DNA from: JBGSUZ01 sp964404895 | GTDB lineage: Bacteria > Bacillota > Clostridia > Peptostreptococcales > Acidaminobacteraceae | Assembly (NCBI GenBank): GCA_964404895.1 | Contig: CAYOLV010000001.1 | Coordinates: 434,001-498,000 of the forward strand | Reading direction: 5' to 3' | Length of the DNA stretch: 64,000 nucleotides | In this document: piece by piece, positions 1-8,478 of the stretch | How the letters are laid out: each line of letters opens with the position of its first letter | Numbering within the stretch: the stretch's first letter is position 1 | Notes under the pieces: generated by a model | Databases searched by the model: none | What the model was told of the DNA's origin: nothing | The model's input: only the letters and a program-made list of their open reading frames with translations | Position numbers and translations under genes: made by a program

Positions 1-2
1 CT

Positions 3-1556
3 ACAGGAATGCCACTAAGTGTTGAACTAGCTCCTGGTCTCATTGGGAGTATCTTTGACGGCATACAGCGACCCCTTGAAGTCATACGGAATCAGGTGGG
101 CGACAGAATCACCAGAGGGATAGAAGTCGAAAAACTGGATCGGAAGAAGAAATGGGTTTTCACACCAACAGTGAAAATGGGAGAACAAGTGGTTTCTGGG
201 GATGTTTTAGGCGTGGTGCAGGAGACGGTTATCATCGCCCATAAAGTCATGGTACCTATAGGGTTAAAGGGTAGAGTAACTTGGATTGGTGAAGGCGAGT
301 ACACCATTACAGAAACAATAGCCCGCTTAGAAGACGAGGGACAAACCGCGGAAGTCCAAATGCTTCAATATTGGCCTGTGCGAAAAGGTCGCCCTTATAA
401 AGAGAAACTAGCCCCAGACACCCCAATGTTGACTGGACAAAGGGTCATTGATACCCTGTTTCCTATTGCAAAAGGGGGAACGGCTTGTATACCAGGTAGT
501 TTTGGAAGTGGTAAAACGGTGGTTCAGCACCAGTTGGCAAAGTGGGCAGACGCTGAAGTGGTGGTTTTTATAGGTTGTGGGGAACGAGGCAACGAAATGA
601 CAGATGTGCTCATGGAGTTTCCAGAGTTGAAAGACCCAAAGTCTGGGGAACCCTTAATGAAGCGCACCATTTTGATTGCCAATACCTCAGATATGCCAGT
701 AGCTGCAAGGGAAGCCAGCATTTATACAGGCATTACTTTGGCGGAATATTACAGGGACATGGGTTATTCCGTGGCGCTGATGGCGGACTCAACCTCAAGA
801 TGGGCAGAAGCCCTTCGAGAAATGTCTGGGAGACTTGAGGAAATGCCTGGGGAAGAAGGTTACCCTGCCTATTTAGGGTCGAAGGTAGCTGAATTTTACG
901 AAAGATCCGGGCGTGTCATCTGTCAGGGAGAAGGGGGCAGAGAAGGTTCTATCACCACGATAGGAGCAGTCTCACCTCCGGGTGGCGACCAATCAGAGCC
1001 CGTAACTCAGGCGACTTTAAGAATAGCAAAGGTCTTCTGGGGATTAGATGCCTCTTTGGCTCATCGACGGCATTTTCCAGCCATCAATTGGCTGATCTCC
1101 TACTCTCTTTATTTGGATAAACTGGAAGACTGGTACGGGGAACATGTGTCCACGGACTGGAATGCTTTAAGGCTTGAAACTATGAGACTCCTTCAAGAAG
1201 AATCAGAACTTCAGGAAATTGTTCGTCTGGTAGGCACGGAGTCCTTATCGGTGAAAGATCGTTTTGTCCTTGAAACCACCCGTTCCTTAAGAGAAGATTA
1301 CCTCCATCAAAACGCCTTTCATGAGGTGGATACTTATACCTCTTTAAAAAAAATGCATCGGATTTTGCGCTTAATTTTACTCTTCCACAACGAGGGGCAA
1401 CTTGCCTTGACTAAAGGCGCATTGTTTAAAGAGTTGTGTGCTTTGGAAGTCAGAGAGAAAGTGGCAAAAGCAAAATTCTTACCTGAGGCAGCCACTGAAG
1501 ATTTTGACCAAATTGAGAATGAAATCCGTCAGACCATTCAGGGTTTGTTGACCTAA
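3..1556 (+). CDS. ntpA: V-type ATPase catalytic subunit A (5' partial)
   Basis: This is the catalytic A subunit of a V/A-type rotary ATPase, which hydrolyses or makes ATP in the V1 head. The frame is open to the left edge (codons for T-G precede the first ATG at 9), and the first residues, [15 protein letters not shown], match the interior of A subunits. About 70 N-terminal residues are therefore outside the window, given a usual length near 590. The Walker A loop GSFGSGKT lies around residue 160 of the visible part, followed by [11 protein letters not shown] and the SRWAEALRE segment typical of subunit A. A ribosome site (AAGGAGG) follows the stop and serves ntpB 12 bases downstream. The order A-B-D matches ntp operons of Firmicutes. 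Whether it pumps H+ or Na+ cannot be told, because the K and I subunits are not in the window. Confidence 0.97.
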   Translation, partial: TGMPLSVELAPGLIGSIFDGIQRPLEVIRNQVGDRITRGIEVEKLDRKKKWVFTPTVKMGEQVVSGDVLGVVQETVIIAHKVMVPIGLKGRVTWIGEGEYTITETIARLEDEGQTAEVQMLQYWPVRKGRPYKEKLAPDTPMLTGQRVIDTLFPIAKGGTACIPGSFGSGKTVVQHQLAKWADAEVVVFIGCGERGNEMTDVLMEFPELKDPKSGEPLMKRTILIANTSDMPVAAREASIYTGITLAEYYRDMGYSVALMADSTSRWAEALREMSGRLEEMPGEEGYPAYLGSKVAEFYERSGRVICQGEGGREGSITTIGAVSPPGGDQSEPVTQATLRIAKVFWGLDASLAHRRHFPAINWLISYSLYLDKLEDWYGEHVSTDWNALRLETMRLLQEESELQEIVRLVGTESLSVKDRFVLETTRSLREDYLHQNAFHEVDTYTSLKKMHRILRLILLFHNEGQLALTKGALFKELCALEVREKVAKAKFLPEAATEDFDQIENEIRQTIQGLLT

Positions 1557-1568
1557 GGAGGCAATCTT

Positions 1569-2963
1569 ATGATAAAAGCTTATAAAACCATTAGTGAGAT
1601 TGCGGGGCCTCTTGTTCTTGTAGGCGGTGTCCAAGGCGTCAAATATAATGAAATGGTAGATCTTCAAATGGCTAACGGAGGACATTGGCGAGGCAAGGTA
1701 TTAGAAGTGGATGGCGAAAATGCCCTGCTCCAACTCTTTGAAAATACCCAAGGGCTTAATTTAGAAGAGGGGCGAGCGGCCTTTCTTGGGAAGGGTTTGG
1801 AATTGCCCGTTTCGATGGATATGCTGGGGCGGGTCTTTGACGGAATGGGAAAACCAAAAGACAATGGGCCTAAAATCATTCCAGAAATGACGTTAGATAT
1901 TAATGGCAGCCCCCTCAACCCTACGGCGAGAGATTATCCTTCAGAGTTTATTCAAACGGGCATTTCAGCCATTGATGGTCTGAATACCTTGGTCAGAGGG
2001 CAAAAACTGCCTATGTTTTCAGGTGCAGGTCTGCCTCATGCCAGATTGGCGGCGCAAATCGTTAGACAGTCCAAAGTAATTGGGACAGATTCTGAGTTCG
2101 CTGTGGTCTTTGCCGCTATTGGCATTACCTTTGAAGAGGCGGCTTATTTTATAGAAGATTTTAAAAAGACAGGGGCGATTAGCAGAACAGTTCTGTTTAT
2201 TAATTTGGCAAATGACCCAGCCATTGAAAGAATTACAACCCCTCGCATGGCTTTGACTGCGGCAGAATATCTTGCTTATGAAAAGGGCATGCACGTCTTA
2301 GTGGTCATGACGGATATTACCAACTACTGCGATGCCCTCAGAGAAGTGTCGGCAGCAAGAAAAGAAGTTCCTGGCAGAAGTGGTTACCCGGGTTATCTGT
2401 ATACAGACTTAGCAACCCTTTATGAGCGTGCGGGGAGAATCAAAGGAAAAAAAGGTTCGATTACTCAGATTCCTATTTTGTCCATGCCAGAAGACGACAT
2501 TACCCACCCTGTACCCGATTTGACAGGCTATATTACCGAGGGGCAAATTCTTCTGAGCAGAGATTTGCACCGTAAGGGAATCATGCCTCCTATAGATGTG
2601 CTCCCTTCCTTGTCAAGACTTAAAGACAAGGGCATTGGGGAAGGGAAAACCCGCGAAGACCATGCAGATACCATGAACCAATTGTTTGCAGCATATGCCA
2701 GAGGAAAAGAGGCTAAAGAACTTTCAGTTATTTTGGGAGACAGTGCCCTCAGTCAGACGGACAAGTTATTTGCCCTATTTGCTGATGCCTTTGAAAAAGA
2801 ATATGTGGCGCAAAAGGAATATGAAGACCGCAGCATTACAGATACGCTGGAGATTGGCTGGAAACTCCTTGCCATGCTTCCCATCAGTGAATTGAAACGT
2901 ATTCGAGAGTCCTATATTGCTAAGTATCTGCCTAAAGGGGATCAGGCGCCATGGGAAGATTAA
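1569..2963 (+). CDS. ntpB: V-type ATPase regulatory subunit B
   Basis: This is the non-catalytic B subunit of the V1 head, 464 residues, the normal length for the family. It starts [17 protein letters not shown], as bacterial and archaeal B subunits do. The Walker A region is degenerate (FSGAGLPH, around residue 150) rather than GxxxxGKT, as expected for the non-catalytic subunit. [20 protein letters not shown] is the conserved B-subunit signature. The start is supported by AAGGAGG about eight bases upstream. It follows ntpA by 12 bases, and the downstream ntpD starts inside its last codons, so translation is probably coupled. Confidence 0.97.
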   Translation: MIKAYKTISEIAGPLVLVGGVQGVKYNEMVDLQMANGGHWRGKVLEVDGENALLQLFENTQGLNLEEGRAAFLGKGLELPVSMDMLGRVFDGMGKPKDNGPKIIPEMTLDINGSPLNPTARDYPSEFIQTGISAIDGLNTLVRGQKLPMFSGAGLPHARLAAQIVRQSKVIGTDSEFAVVFAAIGITFEEAAYFIEDFKKTGAISRTVLFINLANDPAIERITTPRMALTAAEYLAYEKGMHVLVVMTDITNYCDALREVSAARKEVPGRSGYPGYLYTDLATLYERAGRIKGKKGSITQIPILSMPEDDITHPVPDLTGYITEGQILLSRDLHRKGIMPPIDVLPSLSRLKDKGIGEGKTREDHADTMNQLFAAYARGKEAKELSVILGDSALSQTDKLFALFADAFEKEYVAQKEYEDRSITDTLEIGWKLLAMLPISELKRIRESYIAKYLPKGDQAPWED

Positions 2964-3598
2964 ACGTTAAACCCAATAAAATGGAATTGATCTTGCTCAA
3001 AAAAAGACTGAAGACAGCCAACCGAGGACACAAACTTCTCAGTGACAAACAGTCTGAATTGGTGAAGCACTTCATCGCCTTAAGCTTTGAAACGAAAAGC
3101 CTTCGAGAGGAAGTGGAACGTGAAATCTCTCAGGTGATGAAAGATTTTCTAATGGCGAGAGCTATCATGAGCAAGGAAGCGTTGGAAGAAGCTATTTTGA
3201 TTCCGCCACAATTTATTTCCCTAAATATGTCCATTAATCATATAATGAGTGTAGAGACCCCTCAGTTTCAAAGGGTTTACACCTTGCCGAAAGGGCTCGA
3301 AAGCAGTCAGTTTTCCTATGGCTATGCCAATACGTCCGTCTCTTTAGACCTTGCTCTAAGCCGATTTTTAAAGTTGTCTGAGAAGATGGTGGCTTTGGCA
3401 CAGGCGGAGAAGACGTGCCAGCTCATGGCTGGGGAAATAGAAAAGACCAGAAGACGTGTCAATGTTCTTGAATACGTCATGGTGCCTCAATTAGAGGAAA
3501 CGGTCAAATATATTTCCGGGAAATTAGATGAAAACGAGCGTGGAAGTAAAGTCAGGCTTATGAAACTCAAGGGAATTGTACAGAAAAAAAGGAAGTAA
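2951..3598 (+). CDS. ntpD: V-type ATPase central-stalk subunit D
   Basis: Subunit D forms the rotating central stalk of the V1 sector and corresponds functionally to gamma of F-ATPases. The 215-residue length is typical. The N-terminal stretch [20 protein letters not shown] is the recognisable D-subunit start, and the ends are predicted long alpha-helices (residues about 5-60 and 120-200) that form the antiparallel coiled coil. The gene overlaps ntpB by 13 bases. No further V-ATPase gene follows: the next gene, 15 bases on, is a FliB-type methylase, so this end of the operon is complete or has been joined to another gene. Confidence 0.96.
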   Translation: MGRLNVKPNKMELILLKKRLKTANRGHKLLSDKQSELVKHFIALSFETKSLREEVEREISQVMKDFLMARAIMSKEALEEAILIPPQFISLNMSINHIMSVETPQFQRVYTLPKGLESSQFSYGYANTSVSLDLALSRFLKLSEKMVALAQAEKTCQLMAGEIEKTRRRVNVLEYVMVPQLEETVKYISGKLDENERGSKVRLMKLKGIVQKKRK

Positions 3599-3613
3599 AG
3601 GCAGGAATTATTC

Positions 3614-4777
3614 ATGAACGTAAAAGCTTTAAAGATATTGCAACCCGACTATTTCAACCGTTTTGCCTGTTTACCTGACCGCTGTCTGGAGTCTTGTTGT
3701 GAAAGATGGCAGATTATCATAGACCGCGAGACCTATGAAAAATATGAGATGTGTCCCAACGAAACCATTCAAGCTATTGTGAAAAATGGCATATCGAAAA
3801 ATCCGAATTCTAAAAATAAGGACGACTACGCTAAAATCAACTTAGACCCTAACTTGTCGTGTCCATTTCTCAATGAAAAACAACTTTGCGAGGTAGTGCT
3901 TCATTTGGGGGAACAGCATTTGTCTAAGACTTGTAAAAGCTTCCCAAGAGCTATGTTTCTGTTAGAGAACGAGCTTCACAGAGGGCTTGAAATGTCTTGC
4001 TCCGTGGCAGTTGAAGAGATTTTGTTCCAGAAAGAAGGAATCACCTTTGAATGGATTGAAGAAAGCGTAGATCTAGACGATTTTTACGTGATTGAACCTC
4101 AGTTGGAAAGCTCTGAAGCCAAAGCAAAACTGGAAAAGAGCATCGCCTTGAGAGGGCAGATGATTGAAAAGCTTCAAGACAAATCTGTAGACCTCGACAC
4201 CCGTTTAAAAAATGTAGGATTGCTCATGGCAATGGCAGCTGAGAATCAATCAGTTTCCAAAAATGGGAGCGCATTCTTAAAGCCTTTTGCCGTACTCAAT
4301 GAACTCATGTCTATGAAGTTCAAAGAGGGAGACACCATCAGCTTTTTCTCAAAGGGCTACATCGACTGCTTAATGCAGGTTTTAGATGTTTATGGCAAAG
4401 TGAAGGAAAAAGACCTAGAGAGCACTTACGAGAAGCACTACAAGCAATATTTAAAGCCTTACTTAAATGCCAAGCCATATGTTCTTGAAAACTATCTGGT
4501 CAATTACGTGTTTGTCTATGGCCTCGACAGTTTAAGAGAGGGTGACCCTTGGGAGGCCTATATGAAGCTGTGTATCATTTATGGTCTGATTCTGTTTAAC
4601 CTGACAGGTCTAGCGGCTTCTCATAAAGGTATGAAAGACGATATAGCAGTTCAACTCATCCAGTCTTTGACCAAAACCATAGTCGCTGACCGTCACTATA
4701 TGAACTCGGCGGTGAGCTATCTTCAAAAGAATAGATGGACGGATTTGGAAACCTTAATGAGAATGATTGGTAAATAA
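3614..4777 (+). CDS. fliB: FliB-type (flagellin) lysine N-methylase
   Basis: This 387-residue protein belongs to the FliB family, described as iron-sulfur, SAM-dependent enzymes that methylate lysines of flagellin. The family start is clear: LQPDYFNRFACLPDRC followed by LESCCERW, with more cysteines in CPFLNEKQLCEVV and SKTCKSFPRAMF. These clustered cysteines in the first 120 residues are the presumed Fe-S ligands. The C-terminal half is helical and poorly conserved. It begins 15 bases after ntpD with its own weak ribosome site (GGCAGG), so it is probably transcribed with the V-ATPase genes. No flagellin gene is in the window, so the substrate is unknown; another surface protein is possible. 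Confidence 0.85.
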   Translation: MNVKALKILQPDYFNRFACLPDRCLESCCERWQIIIDRETYEKYEMCPNETIQAIVKNGISKNPNSKNKDDYAKINLDPNLSCPFLNEKQLCEVVLHLGEQHLSKTCKSFPRAMFLLENELHRGLEMSCSVAVEEILFQKEGITFEWIEESVDLDDFYVIEPQLESSEAKAKLEKSIALRGQMIEKLQDKSVDLDTRLKNVGLLMAMAAENQSVSKNGSAFLKPFAVLNELMSMKFKEGDTISFFSKGYIDCLMQVLDVYGKVKEKDLESTYEKHYKQYLKPYLNAKPYVLENYLVNYVFVYGLDSLREGDPWEAYMKLCIIYGLILFNLTGLAASHKGMKDDIAVQLIQSLTKTIVADRHYMNSAVSYLQKNRWTDLETLMRMIGK

Positions 4778-4832
4778 TAACCCAGAAAATAACCTAGATA
4801 AGAAAGTCATTTAAGAAGGGAGAGGGTCGCTT

Positions 4833-7025
4833 TTGAAACGATGGTTTGAAACGGTTCGAGGTTACTACAGCCCTTACAAATGGCTTTCTTCTGTTTTTTT
4901 TGCAGGAGTTCTCTTAGACGTTGCGGTAGAAGGCTTTATAGCCATTGGTTTTAAAGCTTTAGTAGACAATGCCATGGGAGGCAGAAATGAAACCTTAATG
5001 CTGTGGGTTATTCTACTCATGCTGCTCAGTACAGGGGTGGCAAACTTGGGCTATGTCTACAGAAGTTTTCTCTACGCCAAAGTAGCGACAAGGATTTCAA
5101 GAGATATTAGAGTCCATTTGTTTGAACAGCTCCAAAAGGTCTCCTTGTCTTTTTTGTCTGAAAAAAAATCTGGAGATATCTTGGCTCACTTTTCAACAGA
5201 TTTAGACAGCATCAAAAATCTGACTGGCATTGGTATGCCTGCAGGGGTTTACGCCTTTATTGGTGTGGTCATTAACCTGAGTATTATTTGCATTTTGGAA
5301 TGGAAATTGGCGATCATCGCCATCATCGGCTTGATTTGTTGTGTACTAGGCCCTTATTTTTTAACGAAAAAGACCGCTCAAATAAACGATGAACTCAAAA
5401 CAATGGAAGGGGATCTTTTGTCAGAAGTGGCAGAAAACCTTGAAGCCCAGAAGGTGATTAAGTCTTTCAATCTTGAAAATAGAGTCTTGGAAAGTTTTAC
5501 TGACCATGCTGAAGTGGTATCTCTCAAAGGCAGAAAAGCTTTTTTTAGCAACGATTTAATGGAAATGATCCCTAATATCATTATAGAGACCATTAACGTG
5601 CTCATTATATGTGTTGGGGCTGTAATGACCTTTAGAGGCCTTATTACCCCGGGAACCCTCATTGCCTTCAATACGCTGTTTTTAGGGCTATCAAAAGCCA
5701 TTTCAGACATGACAAGGGTATTCCCACTGATGATGGAGTCTGCCTCCTCAATGAGAAGAATTCAGAACTTTACCGAGGCTTGTAGCCAGTTTAATCAAGC
5801 TACTGGCGAAGGGGATCTTGAATCTTTTAAAGACTGTATTCGATTTACGGATGTGTCCTTTGGTTATAATCATGACCAAAAAGTACTGCAACAGATTAGT
5901 CTGGAAATTCGCAAGGGTGAAAAAACAGCTTTTGTGGGGGGCAGCGGTTCTGGAAAAACTTCAATCCTCAATCTGATTATGGGATTTTACGAACCTCAGT
6001 CAGGGCAAATCACCATCGACGGAAATGATTTGAAAGCCTTAAAACGAGCCTCACTCAGACAGCTGACAGGGATTGTTCTGCAAGACAATTTCCTGTTCAG
6101 TTCAAGCATTCGGGACAATTTAAAAAGGGTCAATACAAACCTCACAGAAGAAGAAATGATTAAAGCTGCTGAGCAGGCAGAAATCCATGAGCACATTATG
6201 AAATTGCCTCAAGGCTATGACACCAAAGTAGGGCAGAGAGGTGGTCAGCTTTCAGGAGGTCAACGGCAGAGAATCGCCATTGCAAGAGCTCTGATACCAA
6301 AACCCGCCATTCTCATACTGGACGAGGCCACGTCGGCTTTAGATTCTAAAACAGAAAAGCGCATCAACGAGACGCTCAACCGCATTGCGAAGGATATAAC
6401 GCTGATCAGCATTACCCATCGACTGGAAAATGTCAAAGATTACGACCAAATCTATGTCTTAGATGAAGGGCGTGTTGTGGAACAGGGCAACCATAGAACT
6501 TTAATGGCACAAGAAGGTCTTTATGCGGAGTTGTTCGGCAAGCAGAGTGGCTTTGTGATAGACGACGATTTAATGAGCGCAGAAATAGAAGCGGACAGAC
6601 TGGGACAAATTCACTTGTTCAGCCAGTTGGATTTCCAAATGCGAGAGCGTCTTGCCAAGCGTTTTGTTTCTGAATACTATCCTTCCAAAGCAACCTTAAT
6701 ACACTCAGGCGATGAAGGGGATACCTTCTACGTGATTGTGAGAGGCAAAGTGGAGGTGCTGCTCCTTCTAGAAGATGGTCAGGAAAAAAGGATCAGTGTA
6801 TTGGAAGATGGAGATTATTTCGGAGAAATTGCTTTGTTGAAAGAAGTCACCCGAACGGCCACAGTTCGAACCCTAACCCCTTGTATGGTCCTTTCTTTAG
6901 AAAGAAGTGTTTTCAATAGTGTGATTGCCAGAACACCTGAAATTAAGTTAGAACTGGAGCGGGTTATGGATGAAAGACTCATGCAACTCCAGAGAGAAAG
7001 AATGAATGGCACAAAGGGTCAGTAG
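4833..7025 (+). CDS. ABC exporter (permease-ATPase) with C-terminal cyclic-nucleotide-binding-like domain
   Basis: This is a single-chain half-transporter of 730 residues. Residues about 15-300 form the six-helix exporter membrane domain. Residues 330-570 form the ATPase, with Walker A GGSGSGKT near 369, signature LSGGQRQR and Walker B ILILDEATSALD. Residues about 600-715 form a CRP/cNMP-binding beta-roll (HSGDEGDTFYVIVRGKVEV, then GDYFGEIALL and RTATVRT). The start is TTG, 8-10 bases after AAGGGAGAGG. The half-transporter presumably homodimerises. The roll has the GEIALL and RTATVRT motif, so cyclic-nucleotide or other small-ligand gating is plausible. No substrate can be inferred from the neighbours. 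Confidence 0.92.
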   Translation: MKRWFETVRGYYSPYKWLSSVFFAGVLLDVAVEGFIAIGFKALVDNAMGGRNETLMLWVILLMLLSTGVANLGYVYRSFLYAKVATRISRDIRVHLFEQLQKVSLSFLSEKKSGDILAHFSTDLDSIKNLTGIGMPAGVYAFIGVVINLSIICILEWKLAIIAIIGLICCVLGPYFLTKKTAQINDELKTMEGDLLSEVAENLEAQKVIKSFNLENRVLESFTDHAEVVSLKGRKAFFSNDLMEMIPNIIIETINVLIICVGAVMTFRGLITPGTLIAFNTLFLGLSKAISDMTRVFPLMMESASSMRRIQNFTEACSQFNQATGEGDLESFKDCIRFTDVSFGYNHDQKVLQQISLEIRKGEKTAFVGGSGSGKTSILNLIMGFYEPQSGQITIDGNDLKALKRASLRQLTGIVLQDNFLFSSSIRDNLKRVNTNLTEEEMIKAAEQAEIHEHIMKLPQGYDTKVGQRGGQLSGGQRQRIAIARALIPKPAILILDEATSALDSKTEKRINETLNRIAKDITLISITHRLENVKDYDQIYVLDEGRVVEQGNHRTLMAQEGLYAELFGKQSGFVIDDDLMSAEIEADRLGQIHLFSQLDFQMRERLAKRFVSEYYPSKATLIHSGDEGDTFYVIVRGKVEVLLLLEDGQEKRISVLEDGDYFGEIALLKEVTRTATVRTLTPCMVLSLERSVFNSVIARTPEIKLELERVMDERLMQLQRERMNGTKGQ

Positions 7026-7221
7026 GTTTATTAATGAAGCCGATTGACTCTTTTTTTGCCTCTAATTGTAAGAATATTAAAAAAACAGTTCGTTTTAATG
7101 CGCTATTTGCCAAAAATCATTTACAATACAAAAAAACATTGTTAAACTGTATACAAGTATATGATAAATAATTAACGAAATGTTGTTTTTAATGGTGTAC
7201 AAAACTTTGGAAGTGAGGCGC

Positions 7222-7461
7222 ATGGATATGAACTCAAAACTATCTATTGGAACGTGGAAAGAAGATATTTGTCCAGAAGAAAAAATTGACTTTTCCACTG
7301 AGAGTTTTGGAGAAATGCTTGAAAAAATTAATTTTAGTGAAAAAAATAACACAAATAGTAATTTGTTGCCGCAATGGTGTGAAGAATATATCAGTGAAAT
7401 GCCTCTTGATCAATTGGATCTCTCGCTTGAAATTCAGAATTTCTATGAGTTGGCTCTCTAA
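7222..7461 (+). CDS. Small acidic protein of unknown function
   Basis: This is a 79-residue acidic protein that I do not recognise. The ATG at 7222 is preferred because a GTGAGG site stands just upstream; the frame is also open from an earlier ATG at 7180 with no ribosome site. The composition is rich in E, D, N and S, with segments such as WKEDICPEE and FGEMLEKINFSEKN, one cysteine near each end and no membrane segment. It is flanked by AT-rich DNA of about 200 bases on each side and stands alone. It could be a small regulatory protein or an unrecognised peptide. Coding status is moderately likely from the start site only. Confidence 0.45.
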   Translation: MDMNSKLSIGTWKEDICPEEKIDFSTESFGEMLEKINFSEKNNTNSNLLPQWCEEYISEMPLDQLDLSLEIQNFYELAL

Positions 7462-7675
7462 AACAGTTGAGAAAACTCTATTTATTACTGAACTCTTGTA
7501 TTAGGGAAGTTGAATAGGAAAAGTAAATCGGTTTTATATTACAAACAAAGCTGTTTCAATGAGTCTTGCTGAGGTAAGTTCTTATTGAAAGAGCTTTTAT
7601 TTTTATAGAACTGTCTGATAGAATGATTTCAAAAGCGGGTAACAGTAAAGAAAGAATAGAGAAGGAGGGCGCAAG

Positions 7676-8470
7676 ATGACCCAAACCGTTCAAACATTAT
7701 TTTTCAGCCCAACGAAGGGCACACAAAAAATTGTAGAGTCGGTGGCAAAAGGTATTGGAATGCCAACACATATTTATGACATCACATTGCCCTCTCATCG
7801 GCTTGAGGCCCTTGATTTTACAGAGGATACGTTGTTGATTGTAGGGGTACCTGTTTACGCCGGAAGAGTTCCTGAAGTGGTCACTGAATATTTACAGAAA
7901 GTGAAGGGCAACCATACGAAGGCGGTCTTTATAGCTGTCTATGGTAACCGTGCCTATGAAGACGCTTTGTTAGAGCTAAAGCAAACCATGGAAGGCAATG
8001 GGTTTGTAGGCGTCGGTGCAGGGGCTTTTATTGGAGAACATTCCTATACACCTTTAGTCGCAACGGACAGACCTGACGAGGAAGACCTCATGAGTGCTTT
8101 TAATTTTGGGGTAGAAGTGAAAAAAATATTGCAAACACTGAAAAATAGCAGTGTAATTGTGCCCTTAAAGGTAAACGGGAAAACACCCTATAGAGAAAAA
8201 ATGTCACTGCCGCCTATGGCGCCAGTGACAAATGAAGACTGTACCCAATGTGGTCTCTGCGCTGAGCACTGCCCGACAGGGGCAATCAGCACTGAGGACT
8301 GTAAAGACATCAATGACAGCAAGTGTATTCGTTGTTTTGCCTGTATTAAAGTATGTCCTGTAAGAGCCAAAACCTTTGAACATGAGTTTGTTGTCAAAAT
8401 GACACAGACCCTTATTCAAAATTGCAGTGCTCTCCGAAAAGATCCAGAATTGTTCTTTATCGATTGCTAA
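7676..8470 (+). CDS. EFR1-type flavodoxin-ferredoxin fusion protein
   Basis: This 264-residue cytoplasmic electron carrier joins a flavodoxin-like domain and a double [4Fe-4S] ferredoxin. Residues 1-150 include the FMN-loop-like SPTKGTQKIV and the VGVPVYAGRVPEV strand-loop. The ferredoxin part has CTQCGLCAEHCP from residue 189 and CIRCFACIKVCP from residue 217, both complete four-cysteine motifs. A strong GGAGGGCG site precedes the ATG. The family is common in anaerobic Firmicutes and is usually called EFR1; its partners are generally unknown. It stands alone and converges on leuA, ending eight bases before that gene's end. Confidence 0.9.
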   Translation: MTQTVQTLFFSPTKGTQKIVESVAKGIGMPTHIYDITLPSHRLEALDFTEDTLLIVGVPVYAGRVPEVVTEYLQKVKGNHTKAVFIAVYGNRAYEDALLELKQTMEGNGFVGVGAGAFIGEHSYTPLVATDRPDEEDLMSAFNFGVEVKKILQTLKNSSVIVPLKVNGKTPYREKMSLPPMAPVTNEDCTQCGLCAEHCPTGAISTEDCKDINDSKCIRCFACIKVCPVRAKTFEHEFVVKMTQTLIQNCSALRKDPELFFIDC

Positions 8471-8478
8471 AAAGCTAC

